Positions 19,522 to 29,133 of a stretch of 64,000 nt of DNA are shown here, in pieces (position 1 is the first letter of the stretch; each line of letters opens with the position of its first letter). A program made the position numbers and the translations under genes. The notes below the pieces were generated by a model. The model saw nothing but the letters and a program-made list of their open reading frames with translations. It was not told where the DNA came from and did not search any database. The stretch is from contig NZ_JAKOIW010000002.1 in assembly GCF_022206305.1 (NCBI RefSeq), positions 248,001-312,000 on the forward strand. The letters are read 5' to 3'. Origin of the DNA: Gordonia sp. 'Campus'. Its GTDB lineage: Bacteria > Actinomycetota > Actinomycetes > Mycobacteriales > Mycobacteriaceae.

Positions 19522-20203
19522 CGACCTTGCCCAGGATGACGGCGTCGTTACCCGGGATCGGGTCGAACAACTCGTTGTGCGGCATGAGCCAGACGTTGTC
19601 GCGCTGACGCTTGAACGTCTTGACCGTCGCCTCACCGTCGATCATGGCCGCGACGATGTCTCCGTTGTCGGCCACGTTCTGCTGGCGGACGACCACCCAG
19701 TCGCCGTCGCAGATGGCGGCGTCGATCATCGACTCGCCGACGACGCGCAGCAGGAACAGTGATCCCTCCCCGACCAGCTCGCGGGGCAGCGGGAACACGT
19801 CCTCGACGGCTTCCTCGGCGAGAATGGGTCCGCCGGCGGCGATCCGACCCAGGACCGGCACGAAGGTCGGCTCGGGCAGTTGGCCCGTGGCCGGCGTGTC
19901 GGGTGAGGGAGTGTCGTTGGGTGCGATGTTGACCGCACGGGGACGGTTGGCGTCGCGCTTGAGCAGGCCCTTGCGTTCGAGTGTCCGCAGCTGATGGGCC
20001 ACCGACGAGGTGGAGTTGAGGCCGACCTCGTCGCCGATCTCGCGGATGCTGGGTGGATATCCTCGTTCGCGAACCGACCGGCGGATCACCTCCAGCACCC
20101 CGCGCTGGCGCGGGGTGAGTGAAGCCTCGGCGGCGGCGACGTCGGCCGGGGCCAGGATCTCGGCGCCCTGCGCTCGGCCGCGCTTATCGCCGGTGTCACT
20201 CAT
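19499..20203 (-). CDS. lexA: SOS repressor LexA
   Basis: Represses SOS genes and cleaves itself when stimulated by RecA filaments. The 234-residue product has the N-terminal winged helix [20 protein letters not shown] and [25 protein letters not shown], the Ala-Gly cleavage site in [11 protein letters not shown], the catalytic Ser in [11 protein letters not shown] and Lys in [13 protein letters not shown] 20203 gives MSDTGDKR; the upstream open frame has no family match. The promoter (-10 at 20270-20275) is overlapped at its -35 by an SOS box, so autoregulation is expected. Confidence 0.96.
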   Translation of the reverse strand: MSDTGDKRGRAQGAEILAPADVAAAEASLTPRQRGVLEVIRRSVRERGYPPSIREIGDEVGLNSTSSVAHQLRTLERKGLLKRDANRPRAVNIAPNDTPSPDTPATGQLPEPTFVPVLGRIAAGGPILAEEAVEDVFPLPRELVGEGSLFLLRVVGESMIDAAICDGDWVVVRQQNVADNGDIVAAMIDGEATVKTFKRQRDNVWLMPHNELFDPIPGNDAVILGKVVTVMRRV

Positions 20204-20269
20204 GTTCGGTTCCTCTCGTCTTCGGAACGTGCTGGTAGAAGGCCTCGTTGCTGTCATCGCCCGGGACCG

Positions 20270-20275
20270 AGCCTA
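20270..20275 (-). promoter_or_regulatory. -10 element of lexA
   Basis: TAGGCT on the minus strand. The expected -35 position, 17-18 bp away at about 20293-20298, falls inside the SOS box 20295-20310. Confidence 0.5.
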
Positions 20276-20294
20276 GCGGAGTACAACCTTCACC

Positions 20295-20310
20295 TCAAAC
20301 ATTTGTTCGA
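20295..20310 (-). promoter_or_regulatory. LexA (SOS) box, lexA side
   Basis: TCAAAC-ATTT-GTTCGA differs at one base from TCGAAC-N4-GTTCGA. Its place over the lexA -35 region fits autorepression. Confidence 0.75.
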
Positions 20311-20324
20311 TGTGTCGCGAGACT

Positions 20325-20347
20325 TTGTCGGAGTCCCGTGCTACAAA
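20325..20347 (+). promoter_or_regulatory. RecA-NDp type DNA-damage promoter of the chiZ-like gene
   Basis: TTGTCGGAG, 8 nt, TACAAA resembles the PafBC-dependent pattern TTGTCRGTG-N8-TAnnnT (the last -10 base is A, with T following). The same 7-base start TTGTCGG occurs in the recA promoter of this window. The M. tuberculosis homolog Rv2719c is known to be DNA-damage inducible. Confidence 0.55.
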
Positions 20348-20363
20348 TTCGAACATCAGTGCA

Positions 20364-20379
20364 TCGAACACCTGATCGA
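20364..20379 (+). promoter_or_regulatory. LexA (SOS) box, chiZ side
   Basis: TCGAAC-ACCT-GATCGA has one mismatch to the consensus. It lies just downstream of the putative -10 at 20342-20347, where LexA would block initiation. A further half-site GTTCGA follows at 20381-20386. Confidence 0.65.
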
Positions 20380-20444
20380 TGTTCGAACCACATGAGCAAC
20401 ACGGACACCGCGTACCCGCAATCATCGACACCTCGGAGGGCACC

Positions 20445-20984
20445 ATGCGCACCGCCACTCTCATCGATCCCCGTCCCACTGATCCCCGTCCCATTGATTC
20501 GGGCCGCTTCGATTCCGGCCGCACCCGCACCGCGCCGCGGCGGACCGACGTCCCTCGCCCGGTGGTCGACCGTCCGGTCGACAACCGGCCCGGCTCGGCG
20601 TCGCGCCCCTCGACGACGCGCGCTGCGCAGACGCGCTGTGCGTCACCGGTGGGTACGCGAGGGCGGGGCCCGGTCCCGTCGGATGCCGCGGTCTTCCGTC
20701 GGCGGCGTCGCGCGGCGGTCGCGATCCTGGCGGGTGTCGGTTTGGCGCTGACGGTCTGGGTCATCAGTGTGGTGGGGCAGAACTACGCGGCGTCCGTGGC
20801 CCCGGCGGCCGTGAGCGCCGAGGTCGTCCATGTCCGATCCGGTGATTCGTTGAGCACCATCGCCTCGCGGGTGGCGCCCGACATGCCCCGCGAGGTCGTG
20901 ATCGACGAGATCGTGGCGATGAACGACCTCCCGTCGAGTGCTCTGCAGGTCGGTCAGCCGCTGCTCACCCCCCGGTACCGCTGA
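20445..20984 (+). CDS. LysM-domain membrane protein, ChiZ/Rv2719c type
   Basis: Divergent from lexA. The 179-residue protein has a long Arg/Pro/Thr-rich cytoplasmic region (1-105), one transmembrane helix (about 108-130, AAVAILAGVGLALTVWVISVV) and an extracytoplasmic LysM domain at the C-terminus (VHVRSGDSLSTIASRVAPD...LQVGQPLLTP) for peptidoglycan binding. In M. tuberculosis the homolog is a DNA-damage-induced cell wall hydrolase that affects division. ATG 20445 follows GGAGGG. The regulatory region holds LexA boxes and a RecA-NDp motif, which supports an SOS division-control role (inference). Confidence 0.8.
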   Translation: MRTATLIDPRPTDPRPIDSGRFDSGRTRTAPRRTDVPRPVVDRPVDNRPGSASRPSTTRAAQTRCASPVGTRGRGPVPSDAAVFRRRRRAAVAILAGVGLALTVWVISVVGQNYAASVAPAAVSAEVVHVRSGDSLSTIASRVAPDMPREVVIDEIVAMNDLPSSALQVGQPLLTPRYR

Positions 20985-21083
20985 CACCGGGCGGTATCCT
21001 CGATGGCACAGGGACCGGCCGAGAACCGGCGGGGCGCAGGGTTTCGATGCGTTCCAGTGTCCCGCGACCTGCGTGAGGACCCG

Positions 21084-21578
21084 ATGCGCTGCCCCTTCTG
21101 CAAGAACGACGACACCAAGGTCATCGACTCACGTGTCGCAGACGAAGGGCAGGCCATCCGCCGCCGGCGCTCCTGTGTGGAGTGTGGGCGTCGCTTCTCG
21201 ACCGTCGAGAGTGCGGTTCTCGCGGTGGTGAAACGCAACGGTGTGACCGAACCCTTCAGTCGCGAGAAGGTCATGCGTGGCGTCCGGCGCGCATGCCAGG
21301 GCCGGCACGTGGCAGAGGACGCGCTCGCCAAGCTCGCGCAGCAGGTCGAGGACACGGTCCGGGCGAGTGGATCGGCCGAGATCCCCAGCAATGAGGTTGG
21401 TCTGGCGATCCTGGGGCCGCTGCGCGACCTCGACGAGGTGGCCTATCTGCGGTTCGCGTCGGTCTACCGGTCCTTCGACTCGGTGGAGGATTTCCAGCGC
21501 GAGATCGACGATCTGCGCACGGCCCACGGCGGAGTGCGTGCCGAGGCCGTGTCAGCCGAGCCTGTCCAGAGCTCGTAG
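21084..21578 (+). CDS. nrdR: Transcriptional repressor NrdR
   Basis: ATP/dATP-sensing repressor of ribonucleotide reductase genes. The 164-residue protein has a zinc ribbon ([17 protein letters not shown] ... [17 protein letters not shown], four Cys) and the ATP-cone domain ([24 protein letters not shown]). The C-terminal tail is about 10 residues longer than usual. ATG 21084 with GAGG upstream is the family start; the open frame to 21003 is not conserved. Its last 27 bp overlap the 3' end of hrpA on the opposite strand. Confidence 0.95.
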   Translation: MRCPFCKNDDTKVIDSRVADEGQAIRRRRSCVECGRRFSTVESAVLAVVKRNGVTEPFSREKVMRGVRRACQGRHVAEDALAKLAQQVEDTVRASGSAEIPSNEVGLAILGPLRDLDEVAYLRFASVYRSFDSVEDFQREIDDLRTAHGGVRAEAVSAEPVQSS

Positions 21579-24500
21579 CACCCGCTTCTCCGACACGGGG
21601 AACGCCGTACCCAGCCGCTGGGCGAACAGGCCCACCCGGAGTTCCTCGACGAGCCACTGCGCTTCGTCGTCGACGATCCCGCGACGGTGCTCGGGTACCT
21701 GCTCGACCCGCTGCGCCCAGCGCTCGATCACCCGGTCCAGCACCGCCACCCCTGCCTGGTCCCGCGCTGCCGACGCCGGCAACGCGTCGAGGCGTGCCTG
21801 CGCCGCTTCGAGGTAGCGCGGCAGGTTCTCCAGGTGGCGTCGGGGAGTCGCCACGACGAATCCGTCGAACACGAGGTTGTCGAGCTGTTCGGCGACGTCG
21901 TCGGCCGCGAGCGAGCCGGCGTGTCGCTCGATCGCGGATCGGACCGGGGCCACGCGAGCCAGTGCGTCGACGGCCAGCGCGAAGTAGGTCGGTGCCGCCT
22001 CGGCGACCCGGGGGCGGAGCCGGTCGACGAGTGCCGTGAAGGTCTCGGGCGTCCGGACTGCCGCCAGCGCGGCGCCGTCGAGATCGGTTGCGGCGTCACG
22101 GATGGCGCGACGCGTGCAGTCGGCGAGCAGCGTGTCGGTATCCGCATACGGGCTCTGGCTGAGCGCCAATCGGTCCGCGGAACCCAGCGAGCTCGCGATC
22201 CGCTTGTGCAGCGGTGGTAGGGCGAGATCCAGGAGAGCGATGAGCCCTCGGCGCATCTGTCGGTTGCGGGCCTCGGGTGTCGCCGCGTCGCGCAGGATGA
22301 CGCCCCGGGTGCGGCCGGCGGCATCGTTGACGGCATCGATCGCCGGGTACCGCGTGAGCCGTTGCCCTGCGACATCGACCGTCTTCTCGTCCGACAGTGT
22401 GCCGATGCCGTCGGCGGTCCAGCTGCGGTACAGCGTGCGGGACACCGTGGTGGGCGCGGTGGACTTCCCGGTGCTCTGCAGCTCGGCGAGCGAGTCGGCC
22501 CGCGCCACGGTCCGGCCGGCGTCGTCGACGACGGCGAAATGCATTCGTAGGTGGGGCGGGACCTTCTCGGCGTCGAAATCGCCCGGGGTGACGGTCATTC
22601 CGGTGATGGTGGACAGCTCCCGCGCGAGTCCGGCGGTCAGCGGTTCCTTGCGCGGCGTCAGGCGGCCCAGGGCGAGTTCGGCGAATCGCTGTGCGGGGGA
22701 CATGCTCTTGCGCAGTTGTTTGGGCAGCGACTTCACGAGAGCGGTCGCCAGCTCCGATCGCATTCCGGGGACCGACCAGTCGAAGCCCGCGGGTCGGATG
22801 TGGGGGAGGAGCTCTCGCGGGATGATCACCGTCACACCGTCGTCGGGAGCGCCGGGTTCGAAGCGGTAACGCAGTTCCAGCCGTGTGTCGCCCTGCTGCC
22901 AGGCCCCGGGATAGTCGGTGGGCGCCACCTCGGTACCCGAGGTCACGTCTTCGGGGTGGAGGTCGAGTAGACCCGGCTGGGACCGCCGCGTCTTCTTCCA
23001 CCAGGTGTCGAAGTGGCGTGCCGAGGTGACCTCGGTGCCGATGCGCTGGTCGTAGAACTCGAACAGCTGGTCTTCGGTGATGATCAGACCTCGGGTACGC
23101 GTGCGGTTCTCGACATCCGACGCGGCGTCGAGCAACTCGCGGTTGCGAGCGAAGAACGGGTGGTTGGTCCGCCAGTCCCCGTCGACGAGCGCGTGGCGGA
23201 TGAACAGTTCGCGCGAGACGACGGGATCGATCGGGCCGTAGTCGATGCGCCGGCGCGCGACGAGGGGGACGCCGTAGAGGGTCACCCGTTCGTAGGCCAT
23301 CGCCGAACCCCGCTTGCCCGACCAGTGCGGTTCGCTGTACGTCCGTTTGACGAGGTCGCCCGCGAGCTTCTCGGCCCACAGCGGATCGATCCCGGCGACG
23401 GTGTGGGCGAACAGCCGGGAGGTCTCGAGGATCTCGGCGGCCATGATGAAGGGCGGTGGCTTCTTGGCGAGGGGCGAGGCGGGGAAGATCATCAGCGAGG
23501 TGTTGCGCGCGCCGGTGAACTCGCGGCCCTCGGTGTTGCGCGCGGCGATGTTGCTCAGCAGACCCGACAGGATGGCCCGGTGGACGGCGTCGGCGTCGAG
23601 TTCGGTCGGCGTCGTCGTCCAGCCGATGTCCTTGACGATCTCGGTGAGCTGCCGGTGCAGGTCCTGCCACTCGCGGATGCGCAGGAAGTGCAGGAACTCA
23701 CGTTCGCACATGCGCCGGAAGCGACTGCCGGACAGCTCTTTCCGTTGCTCGCCGAGGTAGCGCCACAATTCGACGTAGGACAGGAAGTCCGACTGGGGCA
23801 CCACGAAGCGCCGGTGCTGTGCATCGGCGGCCTCGCGGTGTTCGGCGGGGCGTTCCCGGGGGTCGGGCAGCGACATCGCGGCGGCGATGACGAGCAGATG
23901 ATCGAGGCAGCCCAGCTCCTGTCCGGCGATGAGCATGCGCGCGATCCGCGGGTCGACCGGGATGCGCGACATCGAGCGACCCACCGGGGTGAGGCGGGGC
24001 GGGCCGCCCTCGCGCGGGACGGTGATGGCGCCGAGTTCGGTGAGGATGCCCAGGCCGTCGCGGATCGCGCGGTCGTCGGGTGGCTGCACGAACGGGAAGT
24101 CGGCGATCTCGCCCAACTTCAGGGAGGTCATCTGCAGGATGACCGCGGCGAGGTTGGTGCGCAGTATCTCCGGGTCGGTGAACGCGGGCCGGGAGTCGAA
24201 GTCGTTCTCGCTGAACAGGCGGATGCAGACGCCCGGCGCGACGCGACCGCATCGGCCGGCGCGCTGTCGGGCGCTGGCCTGCGAGACCGGCTCGATGGGA
24301 AGGCGGTTCACCTTGGTCCGAGTCGAGTATCGGCTGATGCGCGCCGTACCCGTGTCGATGACGTAGCGGATGCCCGGCACGGTGACCGAGGTCTCGGCGA
24401 CGTTGGTCGCGAGCACGATGCGGCGGCCGTCGGAGGGCGAGAACACCTTCTGCTGATCGGCGATCGACAACCGTGCGTACAGCGGCACGATCTCGGCGCC

Positions 24501-25508
24501 TCCGTGTCTGCCGGGCCCGGTCCGACGCCGCAACGCGTCCGCGGTCTCCCGGATGTCGCGCTCGGTGGGCAGGAACACGAGGATGTCTCCGCGTCCGCCC
24601 GCCCAGAGTTCGTCGATCGCCGCGTCGATGCCCTGGATCTGATCGAGATCGGCGTGCTCGCCGCCGCCTGCGTCGTCTCCGGCATCCGGCCGTTCCTGCA
24701 GGCTTAGCGGCCGGTACCGGATCTCGACCGGGTAGGTGCGACCCGACACCTCGATGATCGGTACCGACTGCTCGGCGGTGCTGAAATGCCGTGCGAAACG
24801 CGCGGGTTCGATCGTCGCCGAGGTGATGATCACCTTCAGATCGGGACGCCGGGGCAGGAGCCGACGCAGGTAGCCGAGGATGAAGTCGATGTTCAGGCTG
24901 CGCTCGTGGGCCTCGTCGATGATCAGCGTGTCGTAGCGCCGCAGCATCGGGTCGGTGGCGATCTCCCGCAGCAGGATGCCGTCGGTCATGACCCTGATCA
25001 GGGTGTCGGCGCCGGATCGGTCGGTGAAACGGACCGAGTAGCCGACGGCGTCGCCGAGTTCGGTCCCGGTCTCGTCGGCGATCCGGCGGGCGACCGAACT
25101 GGCCGCGATCCGCCGTGGCTGGGTGTGTCCGATCGTCCCGCGCAGACCCCGGCCGAGTTCGAGACAGATCTTCGGCAGCTGGGTGGTCTTGCCCGAGCCC
25201 GTCTCGCCGGCGACCACGACCACCTGGTGATCGCGGATGGCCTCGGCGATCTCCGCACGCGCTGCGGAGACGGGCAACTCGTCGGGGAAACGCAGGACCG
25301 GGACGCTCGCGCGGCGACGGTCGAGCCGGTTCCGGGCTTTCTCGACGTCACCGACGAGCTGCTCCCACTTCCCTGGATCCGGACGTGACGCCAAGCGGTC
25401 GATGCGACGGCGCAGCCGGTCGGCGTCGACGATGCCCACGTCGTCGAGCGCACTGATCAGGTCTGCGCGGGACACGTTCGACGGGGGTGGGGAAGCAGGG
25501 GCCGACAT
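21552..25508 (-). CDS. hrpA: ATP-dependent RNA helicase HrpA
   Basis: Large DEAH/RHA-family helicase acting on RNA or ribosome-associated structures. The 1318-residue protein shows motif [14 protein letters not shown] (about 97-109), DEAH in [15 protein letters not shown] in [10 protein letters not shown], motif [10 protein letters not shown], the ratchet and OB domains and the long C-terminal DUF3418 region, so it is full length. ATG 25508 follows a TATCCT nine bases upstream, suggesting little or no 5' UTR. It runs convergently into nrdR. Confidence 0.93.
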   Translation of the reverse strand: MSAPASPPPSNVSRADLISALDDVGIVDADRLRRRIDRLASRPDPGKWEQLVGDVEKARNRLDRRRASVPVLRFPDELPVSAARAEIAEAIRDHQVVVVAGETGSGKTTQLPKICLELGRGLRGTIGHTQPRRIAASSVARRIADETGTELGDAVGYSVRFTDRSGADTLIRVMTDGILLREIATDPMLRRYDTLIIDEAHERSLNIDFILGYLRRLLPRRPDLKVIITSATIEPARFARHFSTAEQSVPIIEVSGRTYPVEIRYRPLSLQERPDAGDDAGGGEHADLDQIQGIDAAIDELWAGGRGDILVFLPTERDIRETADALRRRTGPGRHGGAEIVPLYARLSIADQQKVFSPSDGRRIVLATNVAETSVTVPGIRYVIDTGTARISRYSTRTKVNRLPIEPVSQASARQRAGRCGRVAPGVCIRLFSENDFDSRPAFTDPEILRTNLAAVILQMTSLKLGEIADFPFVQPPDDRAIRDGLGILTELGAITVPREGGPPRLTPVGRSMSRIPVDPRIARMLIAGQELGCLDHLLVIAAAMSLPDPRERPAEHREAADAQHRRFVVPQSDFLSYVELWRYLGEQRKELSGSRFRRMCEREFLHFLRIREWQDLHRQLTEIVKDIGWTTTPTELDADAVHRAILSGLLSNIAARNTEGREFTGARNTSLMIFPASPLAKKPPPFIMAAEILETSRLFAHTVAGIDPLWAEKLAGDLVKRTYSEPHWSGKRGSAMAYERVTLYGVPLVARRRIDYGPIDPVVSRELFIRHALVDGDWRTNHPFFARNRELLDAASDVENRTRTRGLIITEDQLFEFYDQRIGTEVTSARHFDTWWKKTRRSQPGLLDLHPEDVTSGTEVAPTDYPGAWQQGDTRLELRYRFEPGAPDDGVTVIIPRELLPHIRPAGFDWSVPGMRSELATALVKSLPKQLRKSMSPAQRFAELALGRLTPRKEPLTAGLARELSTITGMTVTPGDFDAEKVPPHLRMHFAVVDDAGRTVARADSLAELQSTGKSTAPTTVSRTLYRSWTADGIGTLSDEKTVDVAGQRLTRYPAIDAVNDAAGRTRGVILRDAATPEARNRQMRRGLIALLDLALPPLHKRIASSLGSADRLALSQSPYADTDTLLADCTRRAIRDAATDLDGAALAAVRTPETFTALVDRLRPRVAEAAPTYFALAVDALARVAPVRSAIERHAGSLAADDVAEQLDNLVFDGFVVATPRRHLENLPRYLEAAQARLDALPASAARDQAGVAVLDRVIERWAQRVEQVPEHRRGIVDDEAQWLVEELRVGLFAQRLGTAFPVSEKRVLRALDRLG

Positions 25509-25615
25509 GATGGTTCCAGGATATGGGGCGGTGCCGTTGAGGGTTCACTCCCACCGGCCGCGCGGGACTCACCCCACCCGCCGCGCGGGCCCGTGCGGAC
25601 GGCATCATGGGGTCC

Positions 25616-26869
25616 ATGGCTGAGGGTTCGAACACAGGAAATAACGGGTCGCTGTGGCACGGTTTCGCCGACATGGGCGCGGTGACCGCGAGTGGGCCGT
25701 TCGTCGTGACCAGGGGTGAGGGAGCGCGGATCTGGGACCGCGACGGCAACTCCTACCTCGACGCCACCGCGGGCCTCTGGTTCACCAACGTGGGTCACGG
25801 CCGCACCGAGATCGCCGAGGCGGTGGCCGCCCAGCTGGGTACCCTCGCGCATTATTCGAACTTCGGCGACTTCGCGAGCGACGTCACCCTGAGGCTCGCC
25901 GACGAACTCGCCGCGATCGCACCGGTGCCGGGGTCGAAGATCTTCTTCACATCGGGTGGCAGCGACTCGATCGACACCGCGGTCAAGCTGGCCCGCCGCT
26001 ACTGGGTGGAGCAGGGCCGGGAGTCCAAGCGGGTCGTGGTCAGCCGCACGAAGGCCTACCACGGCATGCACGCCGCGGGCACGTCACTGGCCGGCATCCC
26101 GCTGAACCACGACGGGTACGGCGAACTCATGCACGACGTCCAGAACGTCGACTGGGACGACGCCAAGAGTCTGCTGGGGCTCATCGAGCGCGTGGGCGCC
26201 GACAACATCGCCGCCTTCTTCTGTGAACCGATCATCGGTGCGGGCGGCATCTACCTCCCGCCGGACGGATACCTCGCCGAGGTGCGCGACATCTGCCGCG
26301 AACACGACATCCTCTTCGTCGTCGACGAGGTCGTCACCGGGTTCGGCCGGATCGGCGGGGACTCGTGGTTCGCGTCGGCACGCTTCGACCTGCACCCGGA
26401 CATGATCACCACCGCCAAGGGACTCACGTCCGGCTACGTGCCGATGGGAGCGGTGTTCATCGCGCCCCGGATCGCCGAGCCGTTCTTCGCCGGTGGGGTG
26501 TGGTGGCGTCACGGGTACACCTACGGAGGTCATGCCGCGGCGGCCGCCGCCGCCCTGGCCAACCTGGATATCATCCGGCGGGAGAACCTGCTCGCCGAGG
26601 CGTCGCGCCTCGAAGGCGATCTTGCAACGGCGCTCTCGCCGCTGGCCGACCTGCCTGCGGTCGCCGAGGTCCGGACGGGGCTCGGCGCGGTCACGGCGGT
26701 CCAGCTCGCCGATCCCGCCACCGCTCCGGCCGCGGTTCTCACGCTGCGCGAGCACGGCGTCAGCACCCGCGCGGCGGGTCAGGGTGCGCTGCAGGTGTCC
26801 CCGGCGTTCGTCATGACCACCGAGCAGGTCGGCGAACTCGCCGATCGGATGCGCGCCGCGCTCAGCTGA
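25616..26869 (+). CDS. Class III aminotransferase (PLP-dependent)
   Basis: A fold-type I transaminase using PLP; the amine substrate cannot be told from sequence. Features are LDATAGLWFTNVGHG at the N-terminus, the cofactor-phosphate region FFTSGGSDSIDTAVKLAR, the Asp contacting the pyridine in LFVVDEVVTGFGRIG, the Schiff-base Lys in MITTAKGLTSGYVPMGAV and the HGYTYGGHAAA segment. It resembles omega-amino acid/pyruvate transaminases. ATG 25616 (MAEGSN) is preferred; 25607 is an in-frame alternative. It is monocistronic, ending in a strong hairpin. Confidence 0.88.
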   Translation: MAEGSNTGNNGSLWHGFADMGAVTASGPFVVTRGEGARIWDRDGNSYLDATAGLWFTNVGHGRTEIAEAVAAQLGTLAHYSNFGDFASDVTLRLADELAAIAPVPGSKIFFTSGGSDSIDTAVKLARRYWVEQGRESKRVVVSRTKAYHGMHAAGTSLAGIPLNHDGYGELMHDVQNVDWDDAKSLLGLIERVGADNIAAFFCEPIIGAGGIYLPPDGYLAEVRDICREHDILFVVDEVVTGFGRIGGDSWFASARFDLHPDMITTAKGLTSGYVPMGAVFIAPRIAEPFFAGGVWWRHGYTYGGHAAAAAAALANLDIIRRENLLAEASRLEGDLATALSPLADLPAVAEVRTGLGAVTAVQLADPATAPAAVLTLREHGVSTRAAGQGALQVSPAFVMTTEQVGELADRMRAALS

Positions 26870-26884
26870 CGCCCGCATGACACG

Positions 26885-26921
26885 ACGAAGCCCGGCTGCC
26901 GGAACGGCAGCCGGGCTTCGT
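26885..26921. terminator. Strong bidirectional terminator hairpin
   Basis: A perfect 17-bp inverted repeat (26885-26901 with 26905-26921, 3-nt loop) lies between the convergent aminotransferase and ahpD stops. It is the clearest of the factor-independent-type hairpins in the window, though without a long T-tract, as usual in actinobacteria. Confidence 0.85.
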
Positions 26922-26936
26922 GTGTGACAACGTCTG

Positions 26937-27470
26937 TCAGGCGTTGGCGAGTACCTCGGTGGTGGCGATGGCCTGCGCCACGCCACTGACGATCGAGGCG
27001 ACCTTGAGCGCCTCGAGGATGGCCTCGCGGTCCACGCCGGCCTCGCGCAGGGTGTTCTCGTGCGCGGCGACGCAGTGGCCGCAACCGTTGATCGACGACA
27101 CGGCGAACGACCACAGCTCGAATGCGGCCTTGTCCACGCCCGGGTTGCCGATGATGTTCATCCGCAGTCCGGGACGCAGGTCGTCGTACTTGCCGTCGAG
27201 GAAGCCGCGCCCGCGGTAGAACACGTTGTTCATGCCCATGATCGACGCCGCGCCCAGCGCCGCGTTGTAGGCCTCGGCGGAGAGCGTGTCGGCGGCCTCG
27301 TCGGCGATCTCGCTGAGCACCTTGGCATTACGGCTCGCCGCTGCGGTCGACAGCAGGGTCCCCCACAACTGCTCCTCGCTCAGCGCGGTGGTCCGGCTGA
27401 TGGATCCGAGGTTGAGTTTGAGGTCCTTGGCGTACTCGGGGAGTGCGTTCTTGAGATTCTCGATGCTCAT
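26937..27470 (-). CDS. ahpD: Alkyl hydroperoxide reductase AhpD
   Basis: Thiol reductase linking dihydrolipoamide-type donors to AhpC. The 177-residue protein has the active-site motif [13 protein letters not shown] (CxxC plus His/Glu proton relay) and the AhpD-fold helix [22 protein letters not shown] 27470 is the family start. The gene follows ahpC by 11 bp in one operon, divergent from oxyR. Confidence 0.96.
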   Translation of the reverse strand: MSIENLKNALPEYAKDLKLNLGSISRTTALSEEQLWGTLLSTAAASRNAKVLSEIADEAADTLSAEAYNAALGAASIMGMNNVFYRGRGFLDGKYDDLRPGLRMNIIGNPGVDKAAFELWSFAVSSINGCGHCVAAHENTLREAGVDREAILEALKVASIVSGVAQAIATTEVLANA

Positions 27471-27481
27471 CTGTTCTCCTC

Positions 27482-28069
27482 TCAGACGCCGGCCGTCATG
27501 AGCTCGCCGGCGTCGATGGTCGGATCGCCCTTCTTCCAGTTGCACGCGCACAGTTCGTCGGACTGCAGGGCGTCGAGCACACGCAGCACCTCGTCGACGT
27601 TGCGGCCCACCGAGCCCGCGGTGACCGACACGAACTGGATCTCGTTGTTGGGGTCGATGATGAAGGTCGCGCGGTCGGCGACTCCGTCGGCATTGAGAAC
27701 GCCTGCGGCAGTGGCCAGTTCGCGCTTGAGGTCGCTCAGCATCGGGAAGGGGAGGGTCTTGAGGTCCTCGTGCTGGGCGCGCCACTGGAAGTGGACGAAC
27801 TCGTTGTCGACCGATGCGCCGAGCACCTGGGTGTCACGGTCGGCGAACTCGTCGTTCAGCTTGCCGAACGCGGCGATCTCGGTGGGGCAGACGAAGGTGA
27901 AGTCCTTCGGCCAGAAGAACACGATGCGCCACTGACCGGGGTGATCGTCGGAGCTGACGGTGGTGAAGTAGTCATCGGGCTGCTGGGCGTTGACCTTGCT
28001 GAGGTCGCCGCCGATGACGGCGGTGAGGTTGTAGGCGGGGAACTGGTCACCGATGGTGAGCAGGGCCAT
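27482..28069 (-). CDS. ahpC: Peroxiredoxin AhpC
   Basis: 2-Cys peroxiredoxin reducing hydrogen peroxide, organic peroxides and peroxynitrite. The 195-residue protein has the peroxidatic Cys in FTFVCPTEI and resolving Cys in the C-terminal [11 protein letters not shown] (CxC pattern as in mycobacterial AhpC). ATG 28069 has AGGAG upstream. Divergent from oxyR, 125 bp apart, consistent with OxyR control. Confidence 0.97.
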   Translation of the reverse strand: MALLTIGDQFPAYNLTAVIGGDLSKVNAQQPDDYFTTVSSDDHPGQWRIVFFWPKDFTFVCPTEIAAFGKLNDEFADRDTQVLGASVDNEFVHFQWRAQHEDLKTLPFPMLSDLKRELATAAGVLNADGVADRATFIIDPNNEIQFVSVTAGSVGRNVDEVLRVLDALQSDELCACNWKKGDPTIDAGELMTAGV

Positions 28070-28181
28070 GTTTCGCTCCTTCAGCTGGTGAATGTACGGA
28101 ACCTGCGCGCGAAAGAGTTTCGCGACGTACCTGCACCATCGTGCCGGATCCTGGCCAAAAGCGAAACGTGATGATTAGCAC

Positions 28182-28213
28182 TACACTGATAGGCATGCCC
28201 GATAAAACTTATC
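28182..28213 (+). promoter_or_regulatory. oxyR -10 element and palindromic OxyR-site candidate
   Basis: TACACT (28182-28187) ends 7 nt before the oxyR ATG, indicating a leaderless mRNA. The start codon sits in the palindrome GGCATGCC (28192-28199). The adjacent GATAA-AAC-TTATC (28201-28213) is a second inverted repeat. LysR regulators of the ahpC-oxyR gap bind such AT/GC dyads, so autoregulation is plausible. The assignment is inference. Confidence 0.45.
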
Positions 28214-29127
28214 AGCCGACGGTGGCCGGCCTCCGCGCTTTCGTCGCCCTCGCACACCGACGTCACTTCGGTTCTGCGGCAGCCGATCTCGGCGTGAGTC
28301 AACCGTCGCTGTCGCAGGCGCTGTCGGCGCTCGAAGCCGGTCTGGGTGTGGCCCTGGTGGAACGTACGACGCGGCGTGTCCTCTTGACCGCGGACGGCGC
28401 CGAGTTGTTGCCTCGGGCCATCGCGGTGACCGAGGCGGTCGACGAGTTCACCGCCGCCGCCGCCGGCGCGGGCCGCCCGTTGCGCGGCACCTTGCGACTG
28501 GGGGTGATCCCCACGGTGGCGCCCTATATCTTGCCGACGCTGCTGCGCGGACTCGGCGAGCGGTTGCCCGACCTCGCCCCGCGCGTCGTGGAGGAGCAGA
28601 CCACGCGCCTTGTCGAACAACTGCGAGCCGGCTCGCTCGACGTCGCGCTCCTCGCACTGCCCGTGGAGATGCCGGGCCTCGTCGAAGTCCCCATCTACCG
28701 TGAGGATTTCGTCCTCGCCCTCCCGTCGGGCCATGCGCTCGCCGGGCGGCGGCGGGTCGATCCCACCGCCCTCGCCGACCTGCCACTGCTGCTCCTGGAC
28801 GAGGGGCACTGCCTGCGCGACCAGGCGCTCGAAGTGTGCCGCCTGGCCGGGGTCCGACCCGACCTCGGGCAGACCCGCGCGGCGTCCCTGACGACGGCGG
28901 TGCACTGCGTGGTGGGCGGACTCGGCGTGACCCTGATACCGCAGACCGCGGTCGCGTCCGAGACCGCCGCCGGCGACCTCGCGACCGCAACGTTCGCGGC
29001 GCCTCGCCCCGGACGGCGTATCGGGTTGGTCTTCCGCGGGGCGGCCCGCCACGACGACGCCTATCGCGAACTGGCCACTGTCATCGGGGATCTGGTCGAG
29101 CGGACGGGAGCGGTCACGCGGATCTGA
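28195..29127 (+). CDS. oxyR: Hydrogen peroxide-sensing regulator OxyR
   Basis: LysR-type activator or repressor of ahpC. The 310-residue protein has the N-terminal helix-turn-helix ([22 protein letters not shown]) and a periplasmic-binding-like sensor with the redox Cys pair in [15 protein letters not shown], at the spacing of the disulfide switch of OxyR. The gene is intact, in contrast to the decayed oxyR of M. tuberculosis. ATG 28195 (MPDKTYQPT) is supported by the -10 spacing and family N-termini. Confidence 0.94.
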   Translation: MPDKTYQPTVAGLRAFVALAHRRHFGSAAADLGVSQPSLSQALSALEAGLGVALVERTTRRVLLTADGAELLPRAIAVTEAVDEFTAAAAGAGRPLRGTLRLGVIPTVAPYILPTLLRGLGERLPDLAPRVVEEQTTRLVEQLRAGSLDVALLALPVEMPGLVEVPIYREDFVLALPSGHALAGRRRVDPTALADLPLLLLDEGHCLRDQALEVCRLAGVRPDLGQTRAASLTTAVHCVVGGLGVTLIPQTAVASETAAGDLATATFAAPRPGRRIGLVFRGAARHDDAYRELATVIGDLVERTGAVTRI

Positions 29128-29133
29128 CGTGCG

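Noticed and set aside
20200-20445. Third SOS box at 20349-20354 and 20381-20386
   Set aside because: Only half-sites (TCGAAC and GTTCGA) with wrong spacing; not called as separate boxes.
20985-21083. Cobalamin riboswitch in front of nrdR
   Set aside because: The 99-nt gap lacks the conserved B12-box and helices and is too short.
23013-24707. 564-residue frame antisense to hrpA
   Set aside because: Same shadow effect; hrpA shows all helicase motifs on the other strand.
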